Origin: Paulinella micropora
Lineage: Eukaryota > Cercozoa > Imbricatea > Euglyphida
Direction: 5' to 3'
Length of the DNA stretch: 37,131 nucleotides
Assembly (NCBI GenBank): GCA_009731375.1
Contig: BJOX01000247.1
Span: 89,425 to 126,555, forward strand
This document shows, in pieces, positions 19,058 through 28,980 of this stretch; positions within the stretch are counted from its first letter, which is position 1, and every line of letters starts with the position of its first letter. A program made the translations under genes and the position numbers. The notes under the pieces are model-generated. The model did not search any database and had not been told where the DNA came from. It was given only the letters and a program-made list of their open reading frames with translations.

Positions 19058-20431
19058 TATCAATATCATTATTATTATTATTATTATTGTTATTATTATT
19101 AATATTATTGTTATTATTGTTATTATTATTATTATTATTGTTATTATTATTGTTATTGTTATTGTTATTGTTATTGTTATTGTTGTTGTTTCTGTGGTGG
19201 TTGTTATTATTATTGTTGTTGTCATGCAGATCTCCCACTAGAGCTGGACATCAGTGCCTGGGCGGATAATTTGGGTGTGGACCAAGGGAAAGGCCTTGGC
19301 GGAGTAGGTATCAATGTTCTTTCCTGCCAGAACCTCGCTGCTATGTATGTTTGCTGTGCTCCAGAGGCAGAGACTGACGAAAACTCCCCTACCGAAGTGG
19401 GGGAGTGGGGGCGAGTCAAAGACTGCAAGTACAACGACTGTGTAGAGCAGCCGTCAAGCAAGAAGATCTTCGTCGGTGACAACCCGGACCCGCAGTGGTT
19501 TCTCGCGCATCAGCAGACCAAAAATTTTCATTCGGTCCTCCCTCATGTGCTTAGTCTGGCTGATATGTTTCTGTTTTTATTTAATATATGTCTATGCTTG
19601 GTACAGGATCATACTGAAGTTGCGGAGCAGAGGATGGTTATCGCCAGGGCTCATCGAAGGTATAGACGTTTCCCCTTCCTCTGTCCCGTTATTATTGCTC
19701 TCCTCTCTCAGATTTCGACGTAAAGTGTTCTTTGTGGACGTCAAGTGTTCGTTGCCAGTAAGGGAGAAGGATTACCTCCAGATGTGTACTCCAAAACTGC
19801 ACCCCGAATGTGTTGCATATACGTGTTTGTACTGTGTGCAGCTAGTCTTTGGCGGTCCGCTGGTGTCGAAGTTATCAACATTTGCGAGATGCTAAGTCTG
19901 AGAAAGTGTTCAGACTATACCAAAACCTCCCTCGCATGGTTGGAAGCTACCTTGGGTTTGCACGGGATCAGAGGGATCAAACGTTGAAATATGATGCTTT
20001 CGTCTTCGATGACTTCCCTCGGCTGGGCATGTTTCATCGCACGTTTGCCAAGGGTGGATGCAGAGGATTGGAAGAAAGCGGGGTACCCGACGAACAGTCC
20101 GATGCTACCTGGCACTGGCGTAGCGTCCACTGCTTGGCAGGGTATTACTGTGCTCATGCAACTGGTATTGTATGAATGCTGCGCATTTTCCAAGTTCAGT
20201 GAGTGGGTGTCGGCGGCTAGTGCCACTGGTAAGCAGAAGAATGTGGCTGACTCTGAGTCTAACCCAGCTTTCTCTTCCTCCTCTCTCAACCCTATCTTTC
20301 CTCTCCCTCTTGCTGATTGCTTTCCTGCTCTCTCTCTCCCCACCTTGGCAGTGACTTCCTTTTCGCTATTTTTGTTTGTGCCTCTGAGAGTACCGAAACT
20401 CATTGAGGGCTTATTATCTGTTTTCCTTTGA
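18848..20431 (+). CDS. Spliced gene of unknown function (approximate model)
   Basis: Exon 1 is 18848-18908 (MFTLADAAAAVTISEDGCQA). A microsatellite intron ends at ATGCAG 19229, and exon 2 begins in phase (DLPLELDISAWADNLGVDQG), continuing to at least 19475. Likely short exons follow: after GGTACAG 19608, after CTCTCAG about 19711, and after TGTGTGCAG about 19841. Near the end, a GTAAGC donor at about 20230 and a CTTGGCAG acceptor at about 20351 join SAAS to a hydrophobic tail (FSLFLFVPLRVPKLIEGL) ending in TGA at 20431. Internal frames between 19480 and 20060 could not be settled. No family was recognised; exon 2 is Cys-rich and the C-terminus could span a membrane. Many GT-AG introns of 50-120 nt make it look like a host gene. 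Confidence 0.4.
18981..19222. repeat. (ATT)n/(GTT)n microsatellite within an intron
   Basis: (CT)n at 18931-18985 is followed by about 240 bases of ATT and GTT repeats, ending just before the acceptor at 19229. Confidence 0.95.
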
Positions 20432-20639
20432 GCAGACTAGTTGACAATGTCTGATGTGCTTCTTGCTTGCCTCTTTGCCCCGACGCCGGTGACTCACCTA
20501 ACCAGAACGTGGACAGGTACAACGTGTTCAAAACTGAGCCAAAGGGTCTCAGTGTGAAGCTTCCCTTTTTGTGTGTCAATTACAGGAATGACACCAACCC
20601 TTGAGAGTCGTAGACAGTCGCCTTCCAGTCAGCGATGGT

Positions 20640-20895
20640 CTTCTCCTATCTTGCTTGCAGTGCCAGAGTCACTAAGCGCTGCCAAGGCCCATAACCCACT
20701 AGACGAGAGGGTTTGTACTTTACTTTACTTAGATTTGAATGATTCTGACACGTCACTCAGTGCCACATCCCCAGACCGCCAAAGCTTGAATTCACCGGTA
20801 CACATAGAGTGATATTCAAGTTGATAAAATAGGTCATTGTCCTTAGGGTGGGCCGGTATGACTAAATACTATTATTAATAAAATTGTTCATTGAC
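20640..20895 (-). repeat. Family 1 LTR-like repeat, minus orientation
   Basis: It matches 10721-10911 in orientation and the reverse complement of 5357-5620. The shared part includes GAGAGGGTTTGTACTTTAC, GAATTCACCGGTACACATAG and GGGTGGGCCGGTATGACTA. Confidence 0.7.
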
Positions 20896-21130
20896 GTGTT
20901 ACCTAACATTTTTTATAAGTTGAACTTCAAGTCACGTTCAAGTTTAATAAGTTGGTCGACATCACTTGAATGTCGACAGTAATATTAATCATAGTACATT
21001 TAATAGTAAGAATCACTTCCACGAGTGAATTCCACTAAAAAATAATAGCGAAACAACAATGTAGTATACCGTGGCCCGGGTGTTACATTAAAACTTGAAA
21101 AAAAATCAAAAGATGATACTATCAATATTA
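20896..21130. other. AT-rich spacer
   Basis: It contains short inverted pieces (AGTTGAACTTCAAGTCACG, CACTTGAATGTCGACAG) and no gene. It ends with ATATTA before the LTR. Confidence 0.5.
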
Positions 21131-21286
21131 TGCCGGCCCACCCGGTATATAATGGCAATACTGATCGTTCCGGTCTGTCGGTTAATCCTTGGTCTGGAAA
21201 TTACGGAGTGTCTACTTTAGGTATTCCTCAGTCTTCATATCGTTAGTAACAGTTATCTGTTTATTAAATATCCTACTATCGTAACA
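21131..21286 (+). repeat. 5' LTR (156 bp)
   Basis: It starts TGCCGGCCCACCCGG and ends GTAACA, with the TG...CA ends usual for LTRs. It matches 5105-5255 and, with the MITE removed, 32680-33111. Confidence 0.75.
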
Positions 21287-21289
21287 ATC

Positions 21290-21303
21290 TGGAGTCGCTA
21301 ATA
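21290..21303 (+). other. Putative primer-binding site
   Basis: TGGAGTCGCTAATA follows the LTR end after a 3-base spacer. It begins with TGG as expected for pairing with a tRNA CCA end; the tRNA was not identified. It is conserved at 5259. Confidence 0.55.
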
Positions 21304-22234
21304 CAATAAACGGGGTATGGAAATTTTCCTCGGTTTCTCAGAAATTTTCTGTTGAAAAGAGACATCGAGAAAAAAATGGGAGAGGGGGGAATTTTTCTGA
21401 TGCGCTTCCTGGGGTTATGTGCTTTTTCTTGAGATGTTTTGGGTCTAGGGGCGTGCAAACAGGTATGGGCAATGATTTTCTTGAGTTGTAGGGCTACGTA
21501 TGATCTGTTTGTGAGTGGGGCTTGGGTTGCCGACAGACAGGCGTTTTTGGATCTGACAGCTTGCAGCTCAGGGTGCACGAATGTGGGTTTCATGTGGTGT
21601 GAGTGTCGGGCGTGGGTTTCTGAATACAGGGGCATGTAAGGGGGACTATGGGGGATGCTTTTGTAGAAAGAGCACGCCGTTTTCGGTCTGTGGAGAGATG
21701 GGACAAGGGTTGCTGTGACGCATTGCTGTGAGAAAGGGACGCTCCCTTCTCACAAACCTTGGTAAATATAGGGGAAAACCACTCGAAGAAATATGATTCG
21801 TGTTTGCTTATTCGTGGGTTGATGTTTTATAAGGTTTTTGATGGGTTTTGATGGCTGGGAATTCATGCGGCATGGAGACTTAAAGGGAGGAGTTAAGGAA
21901 ACGGACACAGGGAAAGACGGATTTTGGACGGGAAAGGACGTATGAGAGGAAAGGAGGGTTTGGGGCGAGGAAAACAGACACGACGGAGGGTAATGAGAGT
22001 GAAACTTGCAGAATTTGTCGAGAGGAAGGGTATGCAAAAGACACGGCTTGGAGGGGAACATGTCGGTCGGAAGAAGGGGGTCAGGGGGAACGATTTTACG
22101 GAATGAAGGAACAAGCACGCGGGTTCCCACTCAAGGGAGTATGAAAGGGAGTCGGGATCTGTAAGGGGAACTTGAAAGGAACGTGAAATTCACAGTTTGA
22201 GAGGGGTTTTGGACGGGGTTAAGTGGACGCCATC
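21304..22234 (+). other. Retrotransposon leader region
   Basis: The first 80 bases are shared with 5260-5350. The rest holds no convincing ORF; short open frames lie on both strands. Confidence 0.5.
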
Positions 22235-22420
22235 ATGGCACAAAAAGAGGACAACAAAAACAGCGGGTATAGCGGACAATCAGCACTGGGGACACGCCAA
22301 CTTGCAGGGAGAATTTTTGGGGCTCTTTGCGGGCTTTTCCAAGTGGTGAACTATTGCCGGTTTTGGCCATATCACGAATTTCGACGGCCTAAGTGGAAGG
22401 GGAGCACAGACACAGGGTAG
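22235..22420 (+). CDS. Small ORF, retrotransposon first reading frame (uncertain)
   Basis: 61 residues, MAQKEDNKNSGYSGQSALG... ending in TAG. It has a hydrophobic/aromatic centre (LFQVVNYCRFWPYHEF). No family was recognised; it is listed for its position at the start of the internal region and its plausible composition. Confidence 0.3.
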   Translation: MAQKEDNKNSGYSGQSALGTRQLAGRIFGALCGLFQVVNYCRFWPYHEFRRPKWKGSTDTG

Positions 22421-22502
22421 AGATGCGTAGAGGGATATATGGGGAACTTGAAGGGACGTGGGAATAGGGATTTTAGAACGGGCAGATTTGGGGGGGGGGG
22501 CC

Positions 22503-22512
22503 NNNNNNNNNN
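22503..22512. other. Assembly gap (10 N) after poly-G
   Basis: Lies just before the copy 2 gag-like ATG; TAGGT follows, so an acceptor like CTACTTTAGGT may be hidden here. Confidence 0.9.
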
Positions 22513-22521
22513 TAGGTAACG

Positions 22522-22829
22522 ATGGCGGATGAGAAGACGGGAAAGGGAGAAAAGCTTAAGGAGGAGACGGAAGAGGGGCAAACGAATCACTGGCGTGAAA
22601 TATGGGAGGAGGAGAACAAAGAGGGGGAAAAGGGGATGTGGGAAAGGGGGAAATACGGATAGGGAAGGATATATACAAGGAGGTAGACATCGCGGCTAAG
22701 GAATATGAAATGTTACAGGAGCAGCTGACTGAGTGGCTGAAGAGGAAGGACGTATGTCCCCACGAGATTGCAAGGGCCCGCCCGGCAATGGACGAAGCGG
22801 AAGCCTCAAAAATATCGATAATGCAACAT
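22522..22829 (+). pseudogene. Coiled-coil gag-like ORF, copy 2, with 1-base deletion and transposon insertion
   Basis: It starts at ATG 22522, nine bases after a gap: MADEKTGKGEKLKEETEEG, then HWREIWEEENKEGEKGMWER. A one-base loss near 22648 relative to copy 1 moves it to the frame reading GEIRIGKDIYKEV, KEYEMLQEQLTEWLKRKD, VCPHEIARAR and AEASKIS. The ORF then enters a nested transposon at about 22830. The coding continuation is at 24460. It is paralogous to 8638-8951. Confidence 0.6.
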
Positions 22830-22830
22830 A

Positions 22831-24459
22831 TGTAGGTTCTCCCGTATAAAAGTGGTCGGTAGAATTCAAAAAAAAAATTAGAACGGAATATGTAATTTTA
22901 TTAAATAGAAATTATACATGCTCATAAAGAAAGTGATGGACTAACATATTACGAAAACCTCATTGAAAAATAATCAAAATTGACTTCAAACCAATCAATT
23001 TCCCGTCGCCCACCCTTTTTTCCCAACTAATTTGCACACCCCCCACCGGAAAAAAGTGGCCACCTTGCCACCTGAAAAAATGATGCTTGTGATGACCAAA
23101 AATCAAAGTCAGTTCTCATACTGTTCCCAGTATGCTCTTCAATAAATTTTTATATAATATCTTTCTCTGTATGCTTATAATTAAATGTACAAAGTTTTTT
23201 TACAAAAAGGTAACCTCAAGCCTGCAAACAAACCTGCCAAAGTCAGCAAGAAAAGGGCATAAGGCCCTCACTCAAATTTTTTTTTTTTTAAATACAAGGC
23301 CGGTACTAGTACAAAAAGTGAAGGAAATCAAAGACACTATTTAATAAAAACATTTTGTGCAGAAAGTGCAGAAAAAAATTGAAAATCTGTAAAAATCTCA
23401 ATTAGTATTTTTTTAGCCTGTCTGGAGCCCAGAAAAGGTCACCAACAGCAGGGTTACAAAGAAAGGAGCAGGATTTGAACATATGCAAAACAAAGACCAT
23501 GTGATTGTGAATAGATTCAGCACATAACATTCCAAGAAAAGCACACACAGCACATATAGGAGCGATACAGGACAGGTGCAAAAAAGTGTTTCAGGGAAAA
23601 GGGAACAACACATGCTACAGATAAGTTTTACAACAAACCATTTTGCAGACAGCATGGGCACAACGTGTGAAACGACTGTACAAGACCACGGGACGTGAAA
23701 GGATGCATGAGAAATACACAGAAAAAAAACACAAAACTCTCAAGAGACACGACTTTTACCAATCTCGACCCCGCAAAAACCGTCAAATAAAAAAAAAATT
23801 AGTGCGGCCTTCTCTTCAAAGGCTACGTATGTCGATAGGCCTGTTTGTTTCAAATATTTTTTGGAAATTTTTCTGGTTTCCTCTCCGGGAATTGGCATGA
23901 TCCTGTCAAATATTTCCAACAGAAATTGACGGGCCGGCTACACCAGTGTCTGTTGGAGGTCCATCTTGACACAGCGAGTGTTTGTTCAGACCACGTTGTT
24001 TCAAGCCAAAGCAAGCATGACGCAAGTGTTTTCATCAGAAAACTTGGTTACTCCCGTATTTGAAATCCTTATTATCGACTTCTATTTTCACTTTTCAGGA
24101 CATAGCAAGTATGGTGTTTTTAACTGAAAAATGTTGTGTGCATGATGCACTCTTCACTCATTTTGACGCACAAGTGCTCAAATGAATTCAAATGTTATGT
24201 TGAGCAATCCTGCCAAAGGGTTTTTGCAGAGATGTACGGTATAAAACAAAAACTAGGAAAACATAGGTCGAAAACTAGTTTGTCGAAATTCAGAACATAC
24301 ACCCAGATGACAGCAATAGCTTATATGAACTGAAAACCTTAATACGGGACAGACCATTCCCACTAAAAACATTGAATTCTGCGCAGACAGCACCTCAAAA
24401 TCTTGAATATTGAATGAGTTTACTCGCTGCATCAGTCTACCGACTAGTAGAACCTACAT
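22831..24459. mobile_element. Nested non-autonomous DNA transposon (about 1.63 kb) with terminal inverted repeats
   Basis: The left end ATGTAGGTTCTCCCG...GGTCGGTAGA and the right end TCTACCGACTAGTAGAACCTACAT are inverted repeats (GTAGGTTCT, then GTCGGTAGA). The interior is AT-rich with no ORF above about 85 codons. Flanks CAACATAT / ATATGTTGG reconstruct a palindromic target CAACATATGTTG, so the target duplication could be 2, 4, 6 or 8 bp and the superfamily is undecided. Confidence 0.65.
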
Positions 24460-24629
24460 ATGTTGGCTGGGATGAGACGAGAACGATATATTTGGAATCA
24501 GGGCATGAGGGAGATACGGACACAGTTGCAGAAAGGCAGAGAGGCTGTCGAAAAAGAGAAACGGGAAAGGGAAGAGGCATGGGAGCTTACGATGGGGGAG
24601 AAGCCTAACAAGAAGGATAGAAAAGGGGA
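24460..24629 (+). CDS. Continuation of the gag-like ORF, exon before the 46-nt intron
   Basis: The frame MLAGMRRERYIWNQGMREI... is charged and helical (REAVEKEKREREEAWELTMG) and is directly continuous, across the nested transposon, with the frame ending SIMQHM at 22829. The local stop TAA is part of the GTAAGG splice donor at 24630. Confidence 0.5.
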
Positions 24630-24675
24630 GTAAGGGAACCACGGGGAAGACTATACACACCTGTCCCTACTTTAG
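24630..24675 (+). other. 46-nt intron in the retrotransposon
   Basis: Donor GTAAGG at 24630; acceptor CTGTCCCTACTTTAG ending at 24675. Removal joins KDRKG to ECETLMATNVQDEG in one open frame. The same 16-base acceptor sequence recurs at 25845-25860. Confidence 0.55.
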
Positions 24676-25398
24676 GTGTGAAACGCTCATGGCTACGAAC
24701 GTACAAGACGAGGGGGGGGGGGGGGGGGGGGAGAAAANNNNNNNNNNGAACCAATACGGGAGGCCAAGAATAGGGGTATATCGGAGGAGGACATAAACGA
24801 CGATACACTATGGGTTGCGGGGGAGTGCAGGATTGATAGGGATGTATATGGGGTTCGGGATCGACTGAAGGATTTGGCGAAGATGGCGGAAAAACTCGCC
24901 ACTCGGAAGCCAGGATCACGACAAGCGTTGGTCTGGTCCAAGAACCACAAGCAACAGGTGGAGGTATGCAAGGGGTTCGAGACACTACGTACGCTAAGAG
25001 AGAGGAAAGTGGCCGAGGTGAGACGGAGGAGAGTGGTTGAAGGAGTGGAAGAGGATGAGGAAACGAGTTATTGGGAAAAAGCATTTACCGACGAGGAGGG
25101 GATCCCGGATGCGGAGATATTTGGAATAGGGGAAATACAAGTTGCAAGAGATATTTTTGAAAAAGTAGTTCGGAGGTGGAAGAGTTACGAGAAGAAGAGG
25201 AAGGAAGTCGTGGCTTTGGAAGCGGGAGGGGAGGCAAGTGCGGAGAGGTTGACGGAACTGAGGGCGGAGGTGGACAGTGAGTGGCAGTGTTTCGCAACTT
25301 TGGAAGACATGGCTCGTCAGCGGCGTAAAAAGTTCTTGAAGACTCAATTCGAGCAGGATATGTTGATACTCGACAGTTTGGGTTTTGAATTTGGATGA
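24676..25398 (+). CDS. Coiled-coil gag-like protein with two further copies of the recurring domain
   Basis: The frame runs from the acceptor, with an internal ATG at 24689 (MATNVQDEGG), through a poly-Gly run and a 10-N gap to TGA at 25398. Two diverged versions of the GEIRIGK-type domain occur: LWVAGECRIDRDVYG (about 24810) and IFGIGEIQVARDIFEKVVRRWKSYEKK (about 25115). Charged helices and basic stretches (VRRRR) lie between. The domain repetition suggests a structural polyprotein. Function is inferred only from position ahead of protease and RT. The next ORF starts inside the stop (ATGA). Confidence 0.5.
24738..24747. other. Assembly gap (10 N) after poly-G
   Basis: Lies inside the gag-like coding frame after a run of G that codes Gly; true length unknown. 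Confidence 0.9.
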
Positions 25399-25778
25399 AG
25401 AGGCGGAGGTGGCGAGAGCTCGGAAGAGACAGAGGAGAAGATAAATGCATGCAAAGACATACGTGGGTACCTATCATGCTAGGTATGGAGAAGGGGAATA
25501 AAGAGACGAAGGAGGCTTTGGAGGAAGAGGACGAAGAGGGTGGGGCGACAAGTGAGGAGACAGAGGAGAAGGAGGACTCTAGGGACGGGAACATGTTGTC
25601 GTTTTGGGTATCTAAGCGGGAAGGGGAATATCTTATAACACGGGAGCGGGTTCAGGACGAGGTTTCTAATACGGCAATGCATTTTCACGAGACGAGGGAT
25701 CTAAGACAGGCAGAGGAGGCCTATGTTAGGGCGATGGTAGAGTGGGAGGCGTATCTGAGGGACAAAGAACGGCAATAA
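25395..25778 (+). CDS. Acidic coiled-coil gag-like ORF
   Basis: ATG overlaps the previous TGA (ATGA at 25395). The better-looking start is ATG 25488 (MEKGNKETKEALEEEDEEGG), after a hairpin-like TACCTATCATGCTAGGTA. Then come FWVSKREGEYLITRERVQDEV and an EAYVRAMVEWEAYLRD helix, distantly like the GEIRIGK domain. It ends at TAA 25776-25778. A donor-like GTATCTG at 25751 could splice in phase to the acceptor at 25859. Confidence 0.45.
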   Translation: MKRRRWRELGRDRGEDKCMQRHTWVPIMLGMEKGNKETKEALEEEDEEGGATSEETEEKEDSRDGNMLSFWVSKREGEYLITRERVQDEVSNTAMHFHETRDLRQAEEAYVRAMVEWEAYLRDKERQ

Positions 25779-25859
25779 GGAAGGAGGAGAGGAGAAGGAA
25801 GAGAAGGAGGAGGGATCGGCGGCAGACACAAGACATAGTACCTCCTGTCCCTACTTTAG

Positions 25860-26706
25860 GACAGAATACGGCATCGGATGCAAACGGGAAATAAGGATGG
25901 GGATATCGGAGGAGGAAAAGAAGTTGGGACAGATAGGGGGAGTGGAATATAAGATGGATGAGGAGGCTCAACGGTTTGTAGAGGAAATGGGATATCAGTG
26001 GGGTGAACGGGTGGGAGCGATTATGGACACGGATCGGGCTCGAAAGGATGCGAGGTGGATGGCAATTAGAGCTATATGGGAATTACAATATCGTTGGTAT
26101 AACAACGACGAGGGTTTGTGGAGGGTGTTTGCCATGACGGAGGAAGCACAATACCAATACAGTTTCATGGCTGTGTTGACCAAAGTACAGGGAAAGTGGA
26201 CGGCGGAGAGAATCCATACGGCATGGGCATGTGCCAAGTGGAAGGTGGAACACGCGAAGAAGTGGGTGAAGGTTTTGAAGGACCGGGGGGAGGACAGCTG
26301 GAGGATGTTTGTGGGACCGCTACGGATCAGGAGTATCATAGAAAGGGTGGAGAAGACCACACCGGACAAGGATTGGGACAGTCACGAAACACGGGCATGG
26401 ATTGAGACTTTAGAAAAAGAGCGGGAGCAACAGAGACGGGAGGAGAAGGAACGGAATAACGCAATGAACGACCAGGATGAGGCGTCTGACAGGGAGATAG
26501 AGGGGACAGAGGAGGAACCAAGGAATGAGGAGTGGATCGGGAGACTGGAGACGGGGGAGGCATCTGACAGGGAGGTAGAGAAGACGGAAGGGGTATCGGG
26601 GAAGGAAGAGGGGATCGAGAAGCTGGAGACGGGAGCGGAAGTAGTGGAGTGGATGCAAGGCCTCTCTAAGGAGATGTGGGACGAATGTATGCGGGAAGAG
26701 ATATAG
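25860..26706 (+). CDS. Gag-like ORF, Trp-rich helical domain and Glu-rich tail
   Basis: The frame is open from the acceptor-like CTACTTTAG at 25859; the internal ATG is at 25897. MGISEEEKKLGQIGG is followed by a Trp/Tyr-rich helical domain (RWMAIRAIWELQYRWYNNDEG, WTAERIHTAWACAKWKVE) and an acidic linker with a repeated motif (DEASDREIEGTE, GEASDREVEKTE). It ends at TAG 26704-26706. The same frame then stays open for 55 basic codons to TGA. A capsid-like role is inference from position. Confidence 0.5.
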
Positions 26707-26945
26707 AGAAGCGGAGGGGAAGGGAAAAGGGACAGAGCGCAAATACAGATAAGGGTGGCCTTACAGAAAACAAAACAAAAAAAGGAAAACAAACGGGGAT
26801 ATAACGGTGGAACAAGGCAGGAACGGGAGACAAGGACTTGGGGACCAGGGGAGGATGTAAAGTGAGCAGATATAATAATGCCACGGGAACATGTAATGGG
26901 GATCACGGTTTCAATCATAATATATTTTATACTGTAGAATTTGAG
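26707..26945 (+). other. Purine-rich spacer between gag-like ORFs
   Basis: Open past the TAG in the preceding frame (Lys/Arg/Gln-rich) up to about 26870. No separate gene is supported. Confidence 0.35.
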
Positions 26946-28171
26946 ATGGAGGCACAACCTGGGGCACCGGAGTTCAGAGACGACGAGGACGTGGGATGGA
27001 CAGGACCGACCATTCGCGCGATGCCGTTTACACCGGCGAGCCGACGGGAGCACCCAATGCGGTACACGGAGGCCAAGGCGGAGGCACTGCCGGCGGCATC
27101 GGATCCGACGTATGCGAGGAACCCACCAACTATGTCACAATTCTTCCACGAACTGATGCAACGTACGCCGGAGATGACACCGGAGATATACAGGCATTTG
27201 TCGACGAAAAACTACAAGGTGTGGACAAAACGGGAGGACGAAGGGGGCATATACAGCGAGGTGGACCAGTGGCCGACGTGGACGTGGCACAAGGGAAAAC
27301 CAACATATGGGCCGGGGATGATGATGGTGGACCTGATCCCTTTGGCGGAAGCGCTGTACATATGGGTTGGGTTTTACCGGGACAAAGTGAGTAAAACGAA
27401 GCTGCCCAATGTCGTGATGAATCGGATGTTGGAGGAGGGGGTATATATATCAAACTGGGACATCAAGTCGTTGTGTATGGCAGCGGGGGCGCAGAGACGG
27501 GAGTTACAACAAGCGGTCGCAAAGATGGCGGACGCGGCGTTTTTTCCAGGAACCCGGCGGAGGAACTGGCGGATCTGGTACAGAATTACCATACGGGTTG
27601 GGCACGGAGCATTAGAGGGTTGGCGGGAAAGGCGTATGACGCCATGCGGGAATATATAGCGGGGCCGACTGACGTGGGGGCAAAGATGGAGAAGAGGGAT
27701 GCATCACTATACAAGTTGTTGGAAGAGGCAGCGGCGTTGAACGATGCGGCGACGGATGCGGAAAAGGAGGCAAAACGGAAGGAACTGCGGCAATGGGTCT
27801 TTGGTTTGTCCATCCTGATTGGATGTGTGCGGGGTTGGTATACGTGGATCAGGATTCGGATGGGGGCGACGGAAGCGGAAGCGGCAGCAGCGTCCCCGGA
27901 AAAGCGGAAGAAAAAGAAGAAGAAGGGGAGGCAGTCGGAGCGAGCGGCGAGCTCGGATTCAGAGGAATCGGAATACAGATCGAGGTCAAGGGAAGGGGGA
28001 AAAGGGGAAAAGCGGAGGCGACGTGGCACAAGCAAGTCAAAGATCGACGGAAAAGAACAACGGGAGAAGATTCTTTTACAGCTACGTGACGTAGCTGTTG
28101 CAGGAACACGGAGAGAGGCAAATCGTTGCGAGCAAACAGCACGAGTATTAGTACATGAACAAGGTACGTAA
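26946..28171 (+). CDS. Gag-like protein with a frame change at a T6 run
   Basis: ATG 26946 (MEAQPGAPEFRDDEDVGW) gives a frame coding to about 27545, with LWVGFYRD-like aromatic helices and QRRELQQAVAKMADAAF. At GCGTTTTTTCC the coding quality moves one base back to the frame continuing SRNPAEELADLVQNYHTGWARSI and later a hydrophobic segment (WVFGLSILIGCVRGWYTWI). A basic Ser/Arg tail (PEKRKKKKKKGRQSERAASS) follows, ending in TAA at 28171. A single T indel or -1 frameshifting would explain it. The architecture (helical domain, then basic tail) suits a nucleocapsid protein, but no family was recognised. Confidence 0.5.
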
Positions 28172-28980
28172 GTTCATTGTGGCTTTGCGGAGTGAGGCTA
28201 AAGCGGCACTGTGTGGGGACGCGGCGGACCAAGTGTGCTACTTGTTGGGCAACTTGGTGGGGTCGGGGGACGAACACGCGGTTACTTGACACGCACGTAT
28301 GGGAGGAGCGGTTCAAAAAGGAGTTCGGGGAGCGAGGGGCGAATAACAAGAATATGGTGGTCGATGTCGCTCATTTTGTGTTCGCCGACGTGTACCAGTT
28401 TAATCAACTTCTTGACAAGGGGGACGAGATAGAGGCGCTGAAGGACGCGGCACAGGCTCTGGTTTCGAAGAGGACGGCATTACGGGACATCTTTGCCAGT
28501 ATCGCGGGGCTCAGTCTGCTGCACGAGAAGAAGGAGATATACCCAAAGGTTCTGGCGGGGATATGGAAGGATAAAGAGACGAAAGCGGTGGTCCCGGAGA
28601 TCGCGGCACAGGTGATAGCGTTGGCGGATACGGAGGGCAAAACCCGATGGCAGGGGTTGAACACCACCTACAATCCGGTCAGCTGGGTATTACATGAGGA
28701 AGACCCGGCGTTGATCGATCGTGTGATCACATCGCCAGCGGTGACCGCGAAGTGGCCACAGGCAAGGTTCAACTATGGAGGCAGCGGAGGCTTTCGGGGG
28801 GGGTGGACGACCGCGACAGTTCACGCAAGGAGGGGAGATCGGGCGCCAAGACATGACGGGGGGTATAGACCACGGGGCTCGAGGTATGGGGATGGAGGAT
28901 ACCAGGAGCAACGACAGGAGCGGCGACCACCAAAAGTGTGTTTCATGCTGATCGGGCGCCTCGAGGAGGGGAAAAGGTGA
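28155..28980 (+). CDS. Gag-like protein with RGG-rich tail, frame change near 28.29 kb
   Basis: ATG 28155 (MNKVRKFIVALRSEAKAAL) overlaps the previous ORF. The frame stops at a TGA near 28290, and coding continues in the adjacent frame (THVWEERFKKEFGERGANNKN). Helical repeats follow, then a Gly-Arg-rich tail (NYGGSGGFRGGW, RHDGGYRPRGSRYGDGGYQ) typical of nucleic-acid binding, ending in TGA. A partial Cys motif (KVCF) near 28940 is not a full zinc knuckle. Confidence 0.45.

Noticed and set aside
19271-19723. piggyBac-like transposase
   Set aside because: A first impression from GVDQGKG and Cys-rich composition; no DDE motif or conserved order could be shown.
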